A DNA stretch of 64,000 nt from Ga0077560 sp046330435 (GTDB lineage: Bacteria > Actinomycetota > Thermoleophilia > Miltoncostaeales > Miltoncostaeaceae). The translations under genes were made by a program, and so were the position numbers. Location of the stretch: NCBI GenBank assembly GCA_046330435.1, contig JAXLST010000017.1, forward strand, positions 62,001 to 126,000, in the 5' to 3' direction. Within the stretch, counting starts at the first letter, position 1, and each line of letters starts with the position of its first letter. Under the pieces are notes generated by a model that saw only the letters and a program-made list of their open reading frames with translations, made no database searches and had not been told where the DNA came from. Positions 44,938 through 53,917 of this stretch are shown piece after piece.

Positions 44938-45836
44938 GCCGGGAAATGACATGCCACATCTCCTTCGGGAAGCGGGGTCGTCGCGCACATCTGCTCCGCG
45001 CACCGGCACCGCGGCCGGAACGCGCAGCCGGCGTCCGCCGCACGGGGATCCGGGGGATCGCCCGGCAGGGGGGCGGGCGGGAGACCGGTCCGGGGCAGCG
45101 CATCCACCAGAGCCGCCGAGTACCGGTGCCGCGGGCGGGCCAGCACCCGCCCGGCGGGTCCGCGCTCCACCACGCGGCCCGCGTACATCACCAGGGCCGT
45201 GTCCGCGGCCCGTGCCGCCACGTCGAGGTCATGGGTGACCAGCAGCATCGACGGTGCCTCCTCGGCGAGCACGGCCAGCGTCGTGTCGATCGCCTCGTGG
45301 TCGAGGGCGCTCGTGGGCTCATCCGCCAGCACCAGCTCCGGGCCGTGTACCGTTGCCGCGGCGATCGCCGCGCGCTGGAGCATCCCTCCGCTCCAGGTGT
45401 GCGGGAACGAGCGCGCGCGAGCCGCGTGCGGTGCGATGCCAAGACGCTCGAACCGCTCCGCCGCCGCCTCCGCGGACAGCCGCAGGCCGTGCGCCCGAGC
45501 TGCCTCGGTGAGGTGGTGCCGCACCGTGCGCAACGGATCGATCGCCGCATACGGATCCTGCGGGACGTACCCCACGGTCCTGCCGCGGAGCCGCCGCAGG
45601 TCCCGCTCCCGCGCGGAGGTGACCTCCACGCCCGCGAGCCGCACCCGCCCCGACACCGCGGTGCCGCGCGGCAGGAGCCCGAGGATCGCCGCCACGAGAG
45701 TGGACTTGCCGCTGCCGGACTCCCCCACCACCGCCACCCGGTCACCGCGGTGCAACACCAGGTCGACGCCGCGCAGGGCGCGGGTGCCGTCGGGGTAGGT
45801 CACATGCAGGTCGCGCACCGCCAGGAGAGCGCTCAT
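44934..45836 (-). CDS. Peptide-type ABC transporter ATP-binding protein (first)
   Basis: 300 aa. Walker A GESGSGKST, VPQDPYAAIDPLRTV, signature WSGGMLQR, Walker B LVLADEP and the C-terminal oligopeptide/dipeptide transporter tail with four Cys (GCAFRPRCRCAEQMC), which in DppD-type subunits can hold an iron-sulfur cluster. Overlaps both neighbours by 4 nt. Confidence 0.94.
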   Translation of the reverse strand: MSALLAVRDLHVTYPDGTRALRGVDLVLHRGDRVAVVGESGSGKSTLVAAILGLLPRGTAVSGRVRLAGVEVTSARERDLRRLRGRTVGYVPQDPYAAIDPLRTVRHHLTEAARAHGLRLSAEAAAERFERLGIAPHAARARSFPHTWSGGMLQRAAIAAATVHGPELVLADEPTSALDHEAIDTTLAVLAEEAPSMLLVTHDLDVAARAADTALVMYAGRVVERGPAGRVLARPRHRYSAALVDALPRTGLPPAPLPGDPPDPRAADAGCAFRPRCRCAEQMCATTPLPEGDVACHFPA

Positions 45837-46648
45837 ACCTGGATCCCTCCCTCGTACGCGCGCTCACCGGAGGCGACGAACGGGAGCACCACCAGCAGCA
45901 CCATCGCCGAGGGCGCCAGCAGCATCCACGGTGCGTCCAGCACGAAGTCCTGGCCGTCACGGAGCATGAGCCCGAGGTCCGGGTCGGGCTGCTGGGCGCC
46001 CAGGCCCATGAACCCCAGCGCCGCCATGGCGAGCACCACGTACCCCACGTCCATGCACGCCACCACCACCAGACCGCGGGCGACGTGGGGGACGACGTGG
46101 TCGCGCAGCAACCGCGGCGTGCCGGCCCCCGCGACCCGCGCCGCGCGGACGAACCGCCCGCGCCGCAACTGCGCCGCGTGCTGCTCGGCGAGGCGCGCGT
46201 ACCAGGCCCACCCCACCAGGCACAGCGCGAGCATGGTGTTGCGCACCCCGGGGCCGAGGGCACCGATGATCGCGATCGCCACGATGATCCCGGGGATGCC
46301 GAGCACCAGCGAGATGGCGCCCGACAGCACCCCGCCGATGCGGCGCGGCGCGAGGCCCGCCGCGGTCCCCACCAGCAGCCCCGCGGTCCATGACACCGCC
46401 ACCACCGCCAGCGCGGCGAACACGACGGTGCGGGTCCCGGACAGGAGCCGCAGCAGGACGTCCCGGCCGAAGTCGTCGGTGCCCAGCAGGTGCCCGCCAC
46501 CGGGCGCCGCCAGGGCGTCGTGCAGGTGCTGATCGAGCGGGTCGCCAGGCACCAGCACCGGGGCGAGGGTCACCGCGGTCAGCACCGCCACCAGCACCAG
46601 CACCGGCGCGGGCAGAGCCCGGAGGCGGCTCCAGATGCCCGCGGTCAC
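45833..46648 (-). CDS. Peptide-type ABC transporter permease (DppC type)
   Basis: 271 aa, about six spans. GHLLGTDDFGRDVLLRLLSG near residue 55 is the DppC-class signature, and the EAA-like loop reads VRAARVAGAGTPRLLRDHVV. GTG 46648 overlaps the upstream permease stop (GTGA). Confidence 0.94.
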   Translation of the reverse strand: MTAGIWSRLRALPAPVLVLVAVLTAVTLAPVLVPGDPLDQHLHDALAAPGGGHLLGTDDFGRDVLLRLLSGTRTVVFAALAVVAVSWTAGLLVGTAAGLAPRRIGGVLSGAISLVLGIPGIIVAIAIIGALGPGVRNTMLALCLVGWAWYARLAEQHAAQLRRGRFVRAARVAGAGTPRLLRDHVVPHVARGLVVVACMDVGYVVLAMAALGFMGLGAQQPDPDLGLMLRDGQDFVLDAPWMLLAPSAMVLLVVLPFVASGERAYEGGIQV

Positions 46649-47613
46649 CGGGGACCGCCCCGCAGGCGCGGATCCAGCGCCCACGCCGCCGCCCGTGTGA
46701 GGTCGTTCGCCACGCGGAACGCCACGATCGACAACAGCACCGTCGCCTGCAGCACCGGGAGGTCCCGTTCCATCGCCGCCTGCGCGGCGTACTGGCCCAT
46801 GCCGGGCCAGGTGAACACCACCTCCACCACCGTCGTGGCCCCCAGGAGCGCGCCCAGCCCCAGGCCGATGAACGGCAGGAACCGCAGCATGACCGCGGGC
46901 AGCACGTGGCCGCGCAGGATGCGGGCCGGGGGTACGCCGCGGGCACGTGCGACCCGCACGGCATCGGACGACAGCGCGTCGACCGCCATGGCCCGCACCG
47001 GTCGCGCCCACGCGGCCGCCATCGCCGTACCCAGCACCGACGCCGGCAACAGCGCACCGGACACCGACCCGTCGGCGAGCACCCGCCCGATGCCCAGGTC
47101 GGTCACCATGAACTGCAGCACCAGCACCCCCACCACGAACGCCGGCACCGCCGCGAACACCGACACCCCCGCGCGCAGCACGTGGTCGGCCGGGCGCCCG
47201 GCGCGCAACGCGCCCGCCAGGCCGAGCACCAGCGCCAGCACCACGGCGATCACCAGGGCGGTCACGCCCAGCAGCAGCGTGTTGCCGATGCGCGGCCCCA
47301 GCAGGTCGGAGACGTCGGCGGGCGTCGCCCACGAACGCCCCAGGTCGCCGTGGGCGACGTCGCCGATCCAGTGGACCATCCGGCTGAGGAACGGGTGGTC
47401 CAGGCCGATCTCGGCGCGTTTGGCCGCCACCTCCGCCTCGCTGGGGATGCGGCTGGTCTGCGTCGCCATCAGGGTGAACGCCGGGTCACCGGGCACCAGC
47501 AGCTCCAGCGAGAACACGGCGGCCGCCGACAGCAGGAGCATGAGCAGGAACCCCGCGAGCCGGCGGCCCGCGGTGACGGCGAGCGCCACCGCGGACGGCC
47601 GGCCCGCCGTCAT
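46645..47613 (-). CDS. Peptide-type ABC transporter permease (DppB type)
   Basis: 322 aa, about six spans. Opening VFSLELLVPGDPAF, then IGLDHPFLSRMVHWIGDVAH GDLGRS, and the EAA loop VARARGVPPARILRGHVLPA. ATG overlaps the solute-binding protein stop by 4 nt. Confidence 0.94.
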   Translation of the reverse strand: MTAGRPSAVALAVTAGRRLAGFLLMLLLSAAAVFSLELLVPGDPAFTLMATQTSRIPSEAEVAAKRAEIGLDHPFLSRMVHWIGDVAHGDLGRSWATPADVSDLLGPRIGNTLLLGVTALVIAVVLALVLGLAGALRAGRPADHVLRAGVSVFAAVPAFVVGVLVLQFMVTDLGIGRVLADGSVSGALLPASVLGTAMAAAWARPVRAMAVDALSSDAVRVARARGVPPARILRGHVLPAVMLRFLPFIGLGLGALLGATTVVEVVFTWPGMGQYAAQAAMERDLPVLQATVLLSIVAFRVANDLTRAAAWALDPRLRGGPR

Positions 47614-49205
47614 CCGTTCGGCCGGGTCTGCCAGCCGATGAAGATGTAGAACGGGTCCACCTCGAGCCCCGCGTACCGCTTGCTCTGGAGCATCGTGGTG
47701 GGCTCGTCGGTGAGCGGCACGTAGTAGACGCGCTCGCCGTTGAGCTGCTGGGCCTTCCTGAACGCCGCGTCGACCTCGGCCTGGTCCTGGCCGGAGAGCA
47801 CCGTGTCGAACAGGCCGGCGATCTCCTTGTCGCGCACCACCAGGTTGTAGTTCTTGTCGAACTGGTAGTTCCGGGCCATCGCCAGGTACGCGTTGCCGTC
47901 CAAGCCCAGGTTCTCGAGGTTGAGCAGCTGCGCGTTCACGGGGCCCGTGCCGGTGAGCGCCGGCGGGATGCCGCTGTAGTCGGGCAGGCGCTGCAACTTC
48001 GCCTCGAAGCCGACATCGCGCAGGTTCTCGACGGCCGCCGTCCCGATGGCCTCGAGGTCATCGGTGTAGGTCACGAACGTGACGGTGAGACGCTTGCCTC
48101 CCTTGGTGCGCACGCCATCCGCTCCCGGGGTCCATCCGGCCTCGTCGAGAAGCGCCTTCGCCGCCTCCGGGTCGTAGGTCTTCCACTGCACGCCCAGGGC
48201 GAAGTCGTCCGCGAAGACGCCCTTCAGCGGCCGCCACACGCCGTTCATCACCGTGCCGAGGGCGTCGTTGTCGACGGCCAGGGCGAACGCCCGCCGCACC
48301 TTCACATCCGTGAACGGCTCCTTCTGCGGGCTGAGGTTGAAGGCCGCATAACCGGCGGCGATGGGCGACGTGGCGTACGTGAGGTCCGGGAACCGCTGGG
48401 CCAGGCGCTTCACCTTCACCGACGGCACCAGCTGCAGGTCGGCTTCGCCGTTGGCGACGGCCCGCATGCCCGCCTGCTCGTCGGTGACCTTGCGGACGTC
48501 CAGGCCCGCCATCGCCGGGGTCCCCGCCCAGTAGTTCGGGTTCACCTCGTAGGTCACGCCGCTGGGCGTGGCCTTCATGAACATGTACGGCCCGGTGAAG
48601 ATGCCGCGGCCGGCGAGCTTCTCGTACCGCTTGCCGACCTTGGCCACCTCGGCCGCGTCGTAGACGGCGAGCGTGTAGTTCGCCAGGGCGCTCTTGAACG
48701 GGTTGAACGCCTTGGGGAGCGTCACGTCCACGGTGCGCTCGTCGACCGCCGTGAAGCCGGTGGGGTTCCCCATGAGGCCCTTCGCCGCGCCGTCCCCCGC
48801 GAAGTCCGCCTTGAAGAACGCGATGAGCGCCCTGGCGTCGAGCGGATGGCGGTTCTGGAATCGCAGGCCCGGCCGGAGGGTGATGCGCCACACCGTGGGG
48901 CTCCGCTGCTCGACCGACTCGGCGAGCCACGGCTCGGTGTCGTTGAGCTTGGGCCGCAGCAGCAGCTCCCCGTCGCCGTACGAGATCTCGACGTAGTCGG
49001 TGTGCGGGTCCGGGAACGTCGCGTTGGCGAAGCTGCTGACGACCCGCAGGCGCTCGCCGGTGGGCGCGGTGCTCGTGGCTGCCCGGTAGCCGTGGGCGTG
49101 GAGGGTCGTCGCCACCGCTGCAGCCGGCGGCCCCGATGAGCGCGACGGTCGTGAAAGCAGGCCGCCCGCCAGCGTGCGGCGGATGCGGGATGGGATGCGG
49201 TGCAT
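47610..49205 (-). CDS. Peptide-type ABC transporter solute-binding protein, lipobox out of frame
   Basis: 531 aa from ATG 49205. SBP_bac_5 fold: ESVEQRSPTVWRITLRPGLR, FTGPYMFMKATPSGVTYEVN, AFALAVDNDALGTVMNG, VDPFYIFIGWQTRP. Expected to catch an oligopeptide-like ligand for the four downstream genes. The signal peptide is odd: in the given frame it reads LLSRPSRSSGPPAAAV, but a neighbouring frame reads TVALIGAAGCSGGDD, a perfect lipobox. Two compensating indels between about 49075 and 49170 would restore it, so a consensus error is likely. Confidence 0.9.
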   Translation of the reverse strand: MHRIPSRIRRTLAGGLLSRPSRSSGPPAAAVATTLHAHGYRAATSTAPTGERLRVVSSFANATFPDPHTDYVEISYGDGELLLRPKLNDTEPWLAESVEQRSPTVWRITLRPGLRFQNRHPLDARALIAFFKADFAGDGAAKGLMGNPTGFTAVDERTVDVTLPKAFNPFKSALANYTLAVYDAAEVAKVGKRYEKLAGRGIFTGPYMFMKATPSGVTYEVNPNYWAGTPAMAGLDVRKVTDEQAGMRAVANGEADLQLVPSVKVKRLAQRFPDLTYATSPIAAGYAAFNLSPQKEPFTDVKVRRAFALAVDNDALGTVMNGVWRPLKGVFADDFALGVQWKTYDPEAAKALLDEAGWTPGADGVRTKGGKRLTVTFVTYTDDLEAIGTAAVENLRDVGFEAKLQRLPDYSGIPPALTGTGPVNAQLLNLENLGLDGNAYLAMARNYQFDKNYNLVVRDKEIAGLFDTVLSGQDQAEVDAAFRKAQQLNGERVYYVPLTDEPTTMLQSKRYAGLEVDPFYIFIGWQTRPNG

Positions 49206-49320
49206 GGTGTCCTTCCGGATCGGAGTCGGCGAGATGCCGGTCACGACCACGGGTCCACGGGATGCACCGCTCCGCCCGGTCAGCCCCGGGCGCGTGGCCC
49301 GGCGGTGGCTGCGGTGGGGA

Positions 49321-49382
49321 CGGTCCGGTGCCCCGGTGATCCGCGCTCGGCCGGCGTGCCCCCGACCGGACCGTGGATCACC
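49321..49382 (-). other. Interleaved inverted repeats in the leader of the peptide-transporter operon
   Basis: CGGTCCGGT (49321-49329) pairs with ACCGGACCG (49365-49373), and GGTGATCC (49335-49342) pairs with GGATCACC (49375-49382). The order is A-B-A'-B', a pseudoknot or switch topology, about 120-180 nt before the binding-protein start. It could be chance in so GC-rich a sequence. Confidence 0.3.
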
Positions 49383-49423
49383 CATGCGGTGGCGGCCCAC
49401 GAGGGCCGCCACGAGGCGCTCCG

Positions 49424-49978
49424 CTACCCGGCGGGGATCACGATGGCCCGCGGGGGCCCTCGTGACGACCACGAGCCGGCGACGCCCCGGCTGGGGGCGA
49501 TGCGCGACACCAGGGCCAGCACGCGGCCGGGACGGCCATGGCCCCGCCGCCGCGCGACGGGCGCGAGGATGCGCGCCACCGCCACGGCGGCCGCCAGCAG
49601 GCGCTCACCGGCGCACAGCAGCACCGTCAGCACCACGGCGGCCGCGCCGTGCGCGACCAGGGCACCGGCGGTGAGCATCGCGCCGTGGTGGTGGGCGGTC
49701 AGCCCGAACGCCCATGGCGCCCAGCTCATCAGCACGTGGAGGGCCACCTGCGCCGCGACGAGACATGCGCACGTCTGCGCCGGCCCGCGAGCCCGGAAGC
49801 GCGCGGGGCGGCGGACGGCCGCCGCGAACGTGCACAGGCCCGTCATGCCGGCCCACACCACCGGCGCCACGGCCATGAGCTCCACACCGCCGGCGGCGAG
49901 ATGGGCGACCAGGGTCGCGACGAGGGCCGCCGCGAACGTCGCGGCGCGCCGGATGGCCGATGCGGTGACGGGATTCAT
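49424..49978 (-). CDS. Small integral membrane protein, unknown
   Basis: 184 aa from MNPVTASAIRRAATFAA (49978); an in-frame ATG at 50050 would add 24 residues. About four spans with HHHGAMLTAGALVAHGAAAV, a His cluster at a membrane edge that might bind metal. No family recognised. 218 nt upstream of the peptide-transporter operon on the same strand. Confidence 0.6.
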   Translation of the reverse strand: MNPVTASAIRRAATFAAALVATLVAHLAAGGVELMAVAPVVWAGMTGLCTFAAAVRRPARFRARGPAQTCACLVAAQVALHVLMSWAPWAFGLTAHHHGAMLTAGALVAHGAAAVVLTVLLCAGERLLAAAVAVARILAPVARRRGHGRPGRVLALVSRIAPSRGVAGSWSSRGPPRAIVIPAG

Positions 49979-50120
49979 CGTGGGGCGTGAACGTACGGGG
50001 GCCGGGTCACGCCACACCAGCCCTGCGGCGCCCCGCGGGACGTCTGTCATCCGGGACGCTCCTCATCGCGCCGGACCGCGCACGGCACGTACGGTCCCCC
50101 AGGACCCAGGAGGAACGCCC

Positions 50121-50468
50121 GTGGAACTGGTCGTGAAAGCGCTGATCTCAGGTGTCGTGGTGGTCGCGGCGAGCGAGGCGGCGCGCCGGTCGTCGCTGCT
50201 CGGCGCGGTGCTCATCTCGCTGCCGCTGACCTCGATCCTCGCCCTCGCGTGGCTGTACGCGGGTACCCGTGACACCCAGAAGGTGGTGGACCTGTCGTGG
50301 GCGATCCTGTGGATCGTCGTGCCGTCGCTGGTGTTCTTCGCGGCGGTCCCGGCGCTCATCCGCCTGGGCGCGGGGGTCCCCGTCGCGTTGCTGGGCGCCT
50401 GCGCCGTCACGGCGTGCGCCTACGCCAGCTGGATCGCGCTCCTGCGGGCGGCGGGCGTCGGCGTCTGA
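50121..50468 (+). CDS. DUF3147 four-span membrane protein
   Basis: 115 aa. VKALISGVVVVAASEAARRS and LLGAVLISLPLTSILALAWL are the family pattern; two more spans follow. GTG 50121 after AGGAGG. Function unknown. Converges with the DUF952 gene. Confidence 0.8.
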   Translation: MELVVKALISGVVVVAASEAARRSSLLGAVLISLPLTSILALAWLYAGTRDTQKVVDLSWAILWIVVPSLVFFAAVPALIRLGAGVPVALLGACAVTACAYASWIALLRAAGVGV

Positions 50469-50490
50469 CCGCGCGCGCCGGACGGGCCGC

Positions 50491-50823
50491 TCAGGTGCCG
50501 TCCGGCCGCCATGCGGCGCGGTCGGCCGGGCCCCACGGAATGCGGGCGACGACGGCCTCGGCCCTCAGGGGGCCGTGCACGTGGGGGAAGCGCTGCCCCG
50601 GGTACACCTCGGGCCACCGGACCTCGGCACCCAGGCGCTCGGGGTCCAGTTCGAGCAGGACCAGCTCGGCGTCCGGCGGGAACCAGCGCTCGGTGGTGGC
50701 GACCACCTGCTCGCCGGTGGAGCAGTGGACGAACCCCTCGGACTCCAGCGACGGCGGGGAGAGCTCGCCCTGGGCCATGAGCCGGTCCGCGTCGGCCGCG
50801 GTGGTGATGTGGAAGATCTGCAT
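50491..50823 (-). CDS. DUF952 family protein
   Basis: 110 aa. IFHITTAADADRLMAQGEL, EGFVHCSTGEQVVATTERWF and FPHVHGPLRAEAVV match the DUF952 pattern (conserved His and Cys). A small ADP-ribosyltransferase-like fold has been suggested for the family; function unproven. ATG 50823. Confidence 0.88.
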   Translation of the reverse strand: MQIFHITTAADADRLMAQGELSPPSLESEGFVHCSTGEQVVATTERWFPPDAELVLLELDPERLGAEVRWPEVYPGQRFPHVHGPLRAEAVVARIPWGPADRAAWRPDGT

Positions 50824-50907
50824 GCGACCCCGGAGTGTCCGGTCAAAGGGATGCGCCGGCGCCGGCTGGGTCGCGCGGATGCGCGCAGCCGGCGCGGGCG
50901 GCTGAAC

Positions 50908-51300
50908 CTACGGGGTCGTGCTGGTGGTGTCGGTGGGCGTCGTGGAAGTCCCGTCGCCGAGCTTCCAGTCCACGTTGCCCTTGTCGTCCTTCTGCGTGAC
51001 GGTGACCGTCCCGGTCGTCCCGTCGGAGGACTTCGCCTGACACTCGAACACATCGCCGGCCTTCACCTTGACGTCGTCAGGGCACGTGACGGTCGCGTCG
51101 ATGTTGAGCTGCTCCTTGATGCCCTTCACGACCTCGCGCTCGAGCTTGTCCGTGTCGAGCTTGTCGCTACCGGTCGAGAACGAGCACCCCGGAAGAGCGA
51201 GCAGGATGGCCGGCGCGCAGGCCAGCGCCGCGAAGCGGGCGGCGGTGCGCCGGCGCGGGGGACCGGACGAACCGGTCCCGCGCGACGGACGGGCGATCAC
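50908..51300 (-). CDS. DUF4333 lipoprotein
   Basis: 130 aa. Twin-basic start followed by ALACAPAILLALPGC (lipobox), then a Ser/Thr segment and the DUF4333 domain with two Cys (VTCPDDVKVKAGDVFEC), typical of actinobacterial surface lipoproteins. Thr/Pro-rich tail. GTG 51300 overlaps the nitroreductase stop (GTGA). Confidence 0.88.
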   Translation of the reverse strand: MIARPSRGTGSSGPPRRRTAARFAALACAPAILLALPGCSFSTGSDKLDTDKLEREVVKGIKEQLNIDATVTCPDDVKVKAGDVFECQAKSSDGTTGTVTVTQKDDKGNVDWKLGDGTSTTPTDTTSTTP

Positions 51301-52310
51301 TCGCCCAGGTACTTCTTGACGTCGAGGCCGCGCTCCTCCATGAGCTTGCGGAAGGTCTCCTTCATCTCCTCGGGGTAGTCCGGGAGGGAGCCCTCGCGCA
51401 GGACCTGCTCCGCGCGCGCCTTGATGTTGGGGCCGAAGTCCCAGTCGTCGTCGGCGATGAGACGCTTGATCTCGCGCTCGGGCCAGGACACCACGCCCGG
51501 GTCACGGGAGAACTTGGCCGCCAGGGCGTCGATCTCCTCGAAACGGCCCGGAAGGGGAGCCTGCTCCTGGATCATGCCGACGTCCTTGAGGGCCGCGTCG
51601 ACGGCGGGGTCGGGCATGTACGGCGTGCCGTACGCGTCCTTGTGGAAGAGCTTCTCGAACTTGAGACGCACACGCTGGCCACCGGCCTTCTCGTCCTCGA
51701 GCGCGTAGCCGAGGGCGTGACCCCAGGTGAACTTCATGTTCGGCGGGAGGCCGAACGCCTTCTCGATCCCGCCCGGCTTGCGGCCGAACGCGATGAGGAT
51801 GGAGCCGACGCCGAGCGCGGTCGCCGCGAGCGTGGCCTGGCCGACGGCCTGGCCGGACTCGAACCGAAGGAGGGTCTCGGTGCGCTCGGTCGGGAAGCTC
51901 ATGAGACGCGGGACGGTCTGCGTCATCGTGAACTCGTAGTTCCAGCCGTGGTACTTGGTGAGGGCGCCGGAGAGGGCGAGGCTCGAAAGACCGTCGTTGG
52001 CGCGGCCGTACCACGCGTTCAGGTTCGTCAGCCAGAACACCAGGTGGGAGCTCTGGTTGATGATCTGAACGTTGAAGCCCGAGACGCACTCCTCGATCTC
52101 ATCCCACAGATCGCAGGTGTCGCGAGTGACGACGATGGCCTCGGTGGCGTTGATGTTGCCCTGGCAGGAGGCGAGACGCCCAGCCTGCAGGATGGTCTGG
52201 ATCTTCCAGTCCTCGACCTTCCGCTCAGGATCGAAGTACCGGATGGTCCGCCGGTCGCCGATAGCCTTGAGGGTCGGCACTGACGGGATGTCAGAAGCGC
52301 TGATCGACAC
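51297..52310 (-). CDS. Nitroreductase-family flavoprotein, extended
   Basis: 337 aa, longer than the usual 200-220. The FMN fold appears as RRTIRYFDPERKVEDWKIQT (Arg pair for phosphate), GQAVGQATLAATALGVGSIL and a C-terminal extension with KFEKLFHKDAYGTPYMP. NAD(P)H-dependent reduction of an unknown substrate is inferred. GTG 52310. GC looks lower than in neighbours, so transfer is possible. Coupled to the DUF4333 lipoprotein. Confidence 0.85.
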   Translation of the reverse strand: MSISASDIPSVPTLKAIGDRRTIRYFDPERKVEDWKIQTILQAGRLASCQGNINATEAIVVTRDTCDLWDEIEECVSGFNVQIINQSSHLVFWLTNLNAWYGRANDGLSSLALSGALTKYHGWNYEFTMTQTVPRLMSFPTERTETLLRFESGQAVGQATLAATALGVGSILIAFGRKPGGIEKAFGLPPNMKFTWGHALGYALEDEKAGGQRVRLKFEKLFHKDAYGTPYMPDPAVDAALKDVGMIQEQAPLPGRFEEIDALAAKFSRDPGVVSWPEREIKRLIADDDWDFGPNIKARAEQVLREGSLPDYPEEMKETFRKLMEERGLDVKKYLGE

Positions 52311-52483
52311 GCGTCCCCCTGGTCCGTTTCTGTCTGGTCTCTTCCTCGAGCGACCGCGGGGTCCCGCCGCGGCGCGAGTCTCCGGTGACTCTATACGGAA
52401 CCACGGCGTTCGTAGCGGATGGTTCGAAGTCCGCCGCAGCGGTTGGCCCCCTGTTCCAGAGCGCAGCAGGTAGGCTTCCGCGC

Positions 52484-52843
52484 ATGCCGAAACTCCTCTT
52501 TCTCTCAGTCCCCACCGACGAGGTCCTCTCCAAGGAGGGCAAGGTCCGCTTCCCCGGTACCGACAAGGCCGTGGAGGAGCTGACCGCCGCCGGATGGGAG
52601 GTCGACCTCATCGATCCGCTGTGGCCCAAGCCGCTGGAGCGGGCGAAGGAGACCAGCCCCGACGCGATCCTGGTCGCCTGCTACAAGGCGGTCCCGCGCA
52701 GCCGTGACGCCGCCTCCATGCTCTCCCGCATGCAGGAGGCGCCGGTGTACACCGTCGGCGTCCTCCAGAAGGACGACGCGTTCCGCACCATGGCCCCCGA
52801 CGTCGGGGTCCTCCGCAACATCGGGGAGCTTCCCCAGCCCTGA
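52484..52843 (+). CDS. Hypothetical protein (119 aa), Rossmann-like
   Basis: MPKLLFLSVPTDEVLSKEGK, then AAGWEVDLIDPLWPKPLE and TSPDAILVACYKAVPRS: alternating strands and helices like a receiver or nucleotide fold, but without phosphoacceptor or glycine-loop motifs. Divergent from the nitroreductase and also GC-poorer. Function unknown. Confidence 0.7.
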   Translation: MPKLLFLSVPTDEVLSKEGKVRFPGTDKAVEELTAAGWEVDLIDPLWPKPLERAKETSPDAILVACYKAVPRSRDAASMLSRMQEAPVYTVGVLQKDDAFRTMAPDVGVLRNIGELPQP

Positions 52844-53002
52844 CGCCCCTCCGGGCGCCGCAGTCCGGCCCTCCGGGGCCGTTTCCCCTCAACAACCACC
52901 GTCCGTCGCAGGGCCCCGGTCACGGGGCCCTGCGCGCGTCCGGGCCCGGGTGAGCAAGAACGGTCGGGCGACGGCGCCGCGGCACGCGGGAGACTGGTCC
53001 GC

Positions 53003-53917
53003 ATGGGACGCGACCGCCTCCGCGAACTGCTGGACGCCGTGCTGGGCGACGGCAACCGCACCCTCGGCGACATGGCCGGGGACGCCCACTCCTCCCCGCA
53101 CCACTTCACCCGCCTGGTGCGGCGCGACGCCGGCGAGCCGCCCGTCGCGATGCGCCGCCGGGTGATGCTGGAGCGCGCCGCCTGGCAGCTGCGCGGCGGC
53201 GCGAGCGTCACCGACGCCGCCCTCGCCGCCGGATACGAATCGGTGGAGGGCTTCGCCCGCGCGTTCCAGCGGGCCTTCGGGCACCCGCCCAGCGCCACAC
53301 CCCGCGCGCCGGGGGCGCACTGGCTCCCGGCCCCCAACGGCATCCACTTCCACCCGCCGGAGTCCCTGTGGGTGACCTCCGAGCCCCCGCCGGCGCACGG
53401 CGGTGACGTGACCGCGCTGCTCGTGCATCACGACGTCGACGACACCCGCGCCCTGCTCGCCGCGGCTGCCGGGCTGGACGGCGCCGCGTACCGGCTGGCG
53501 CGCCTTCCGGGGAACCGCGTCTCGGCGTTCGAGGCGCCCGACGAGAGCATCGCCGCGGTGCTCCGCAACCTGGTGTGGGCGAAGGTGGTGTGGACCGCCG
53601 CGATCGAGGGCGCCGACCAGCCCCGGATGCCGGATGACGACCCGCCCGCCCTGGCCGCGGCGCACGAGGACGCCGCCGCCCGCTGGCTGGCGGCCGTGCG
53701 CGACATCGGCCGTCGCGGCGCGTGGGGCGACGTGCTCGTCGACGCGCTGTGCGACCCGCCGGAGAGCTTCGCCCTGGGCGCCGTCGTCGCCGACGTGCTG
53801 TCGGCCGCGGTCCACCGCCGGGGCCTCGCCCGGATGATGCTGCTGCAGGCCGGCGCCGCACCCGGCGACGGCGACGTGATCATGTGGACCCGCAGGGACC
53901 GGGAGGACACGGCATGA
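53003..53917 (+). CDS. AraC-type regulator with DinB-like C-terminus
   Basis: 304 aa. Unusually, the AraC double helix-turn-helix is at the N-terminus (about 5-95: SSPHHFTRLVRRDAGEPPVA, SVTDAALAAGYESVEGFARA). The rest has HHDVDDTRALLAAAAGLDGA and AHEDAAARWLAAVRDIG, a helical DinB/YfiT-like bundle, possibly metal- or ligand-binding. Overlaps the reductase gene by 4 nt, so both form one unit. Confidence 0.82.
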   Translation: MGRDRLRELLDAVLGDGNRTLGDMAGDAHSSPHHFTRLVRRDAGEPPVAMRRRVMLERAAWQLRGGASVTDAALAAGYESVEGFARAFQRAFGHPPSATPRAPGAHWLPAPNGIHFHPPESLWVTSEPPPAHGGDVTALLVHHDVDDTRALLAAAAGLDGAAYRLARLPGNRVSAFEAPDESIAAVLRNLVWAKVVWTAAIEGADQPRMPDDDPPALAAAHEDAAARWLAAVRDIGRRGAWGDVLVDALCDPPESFALGAVVADVLSAAVHRRGLARMMLLQAGAAPGDGDVIMWTRRDREDTA

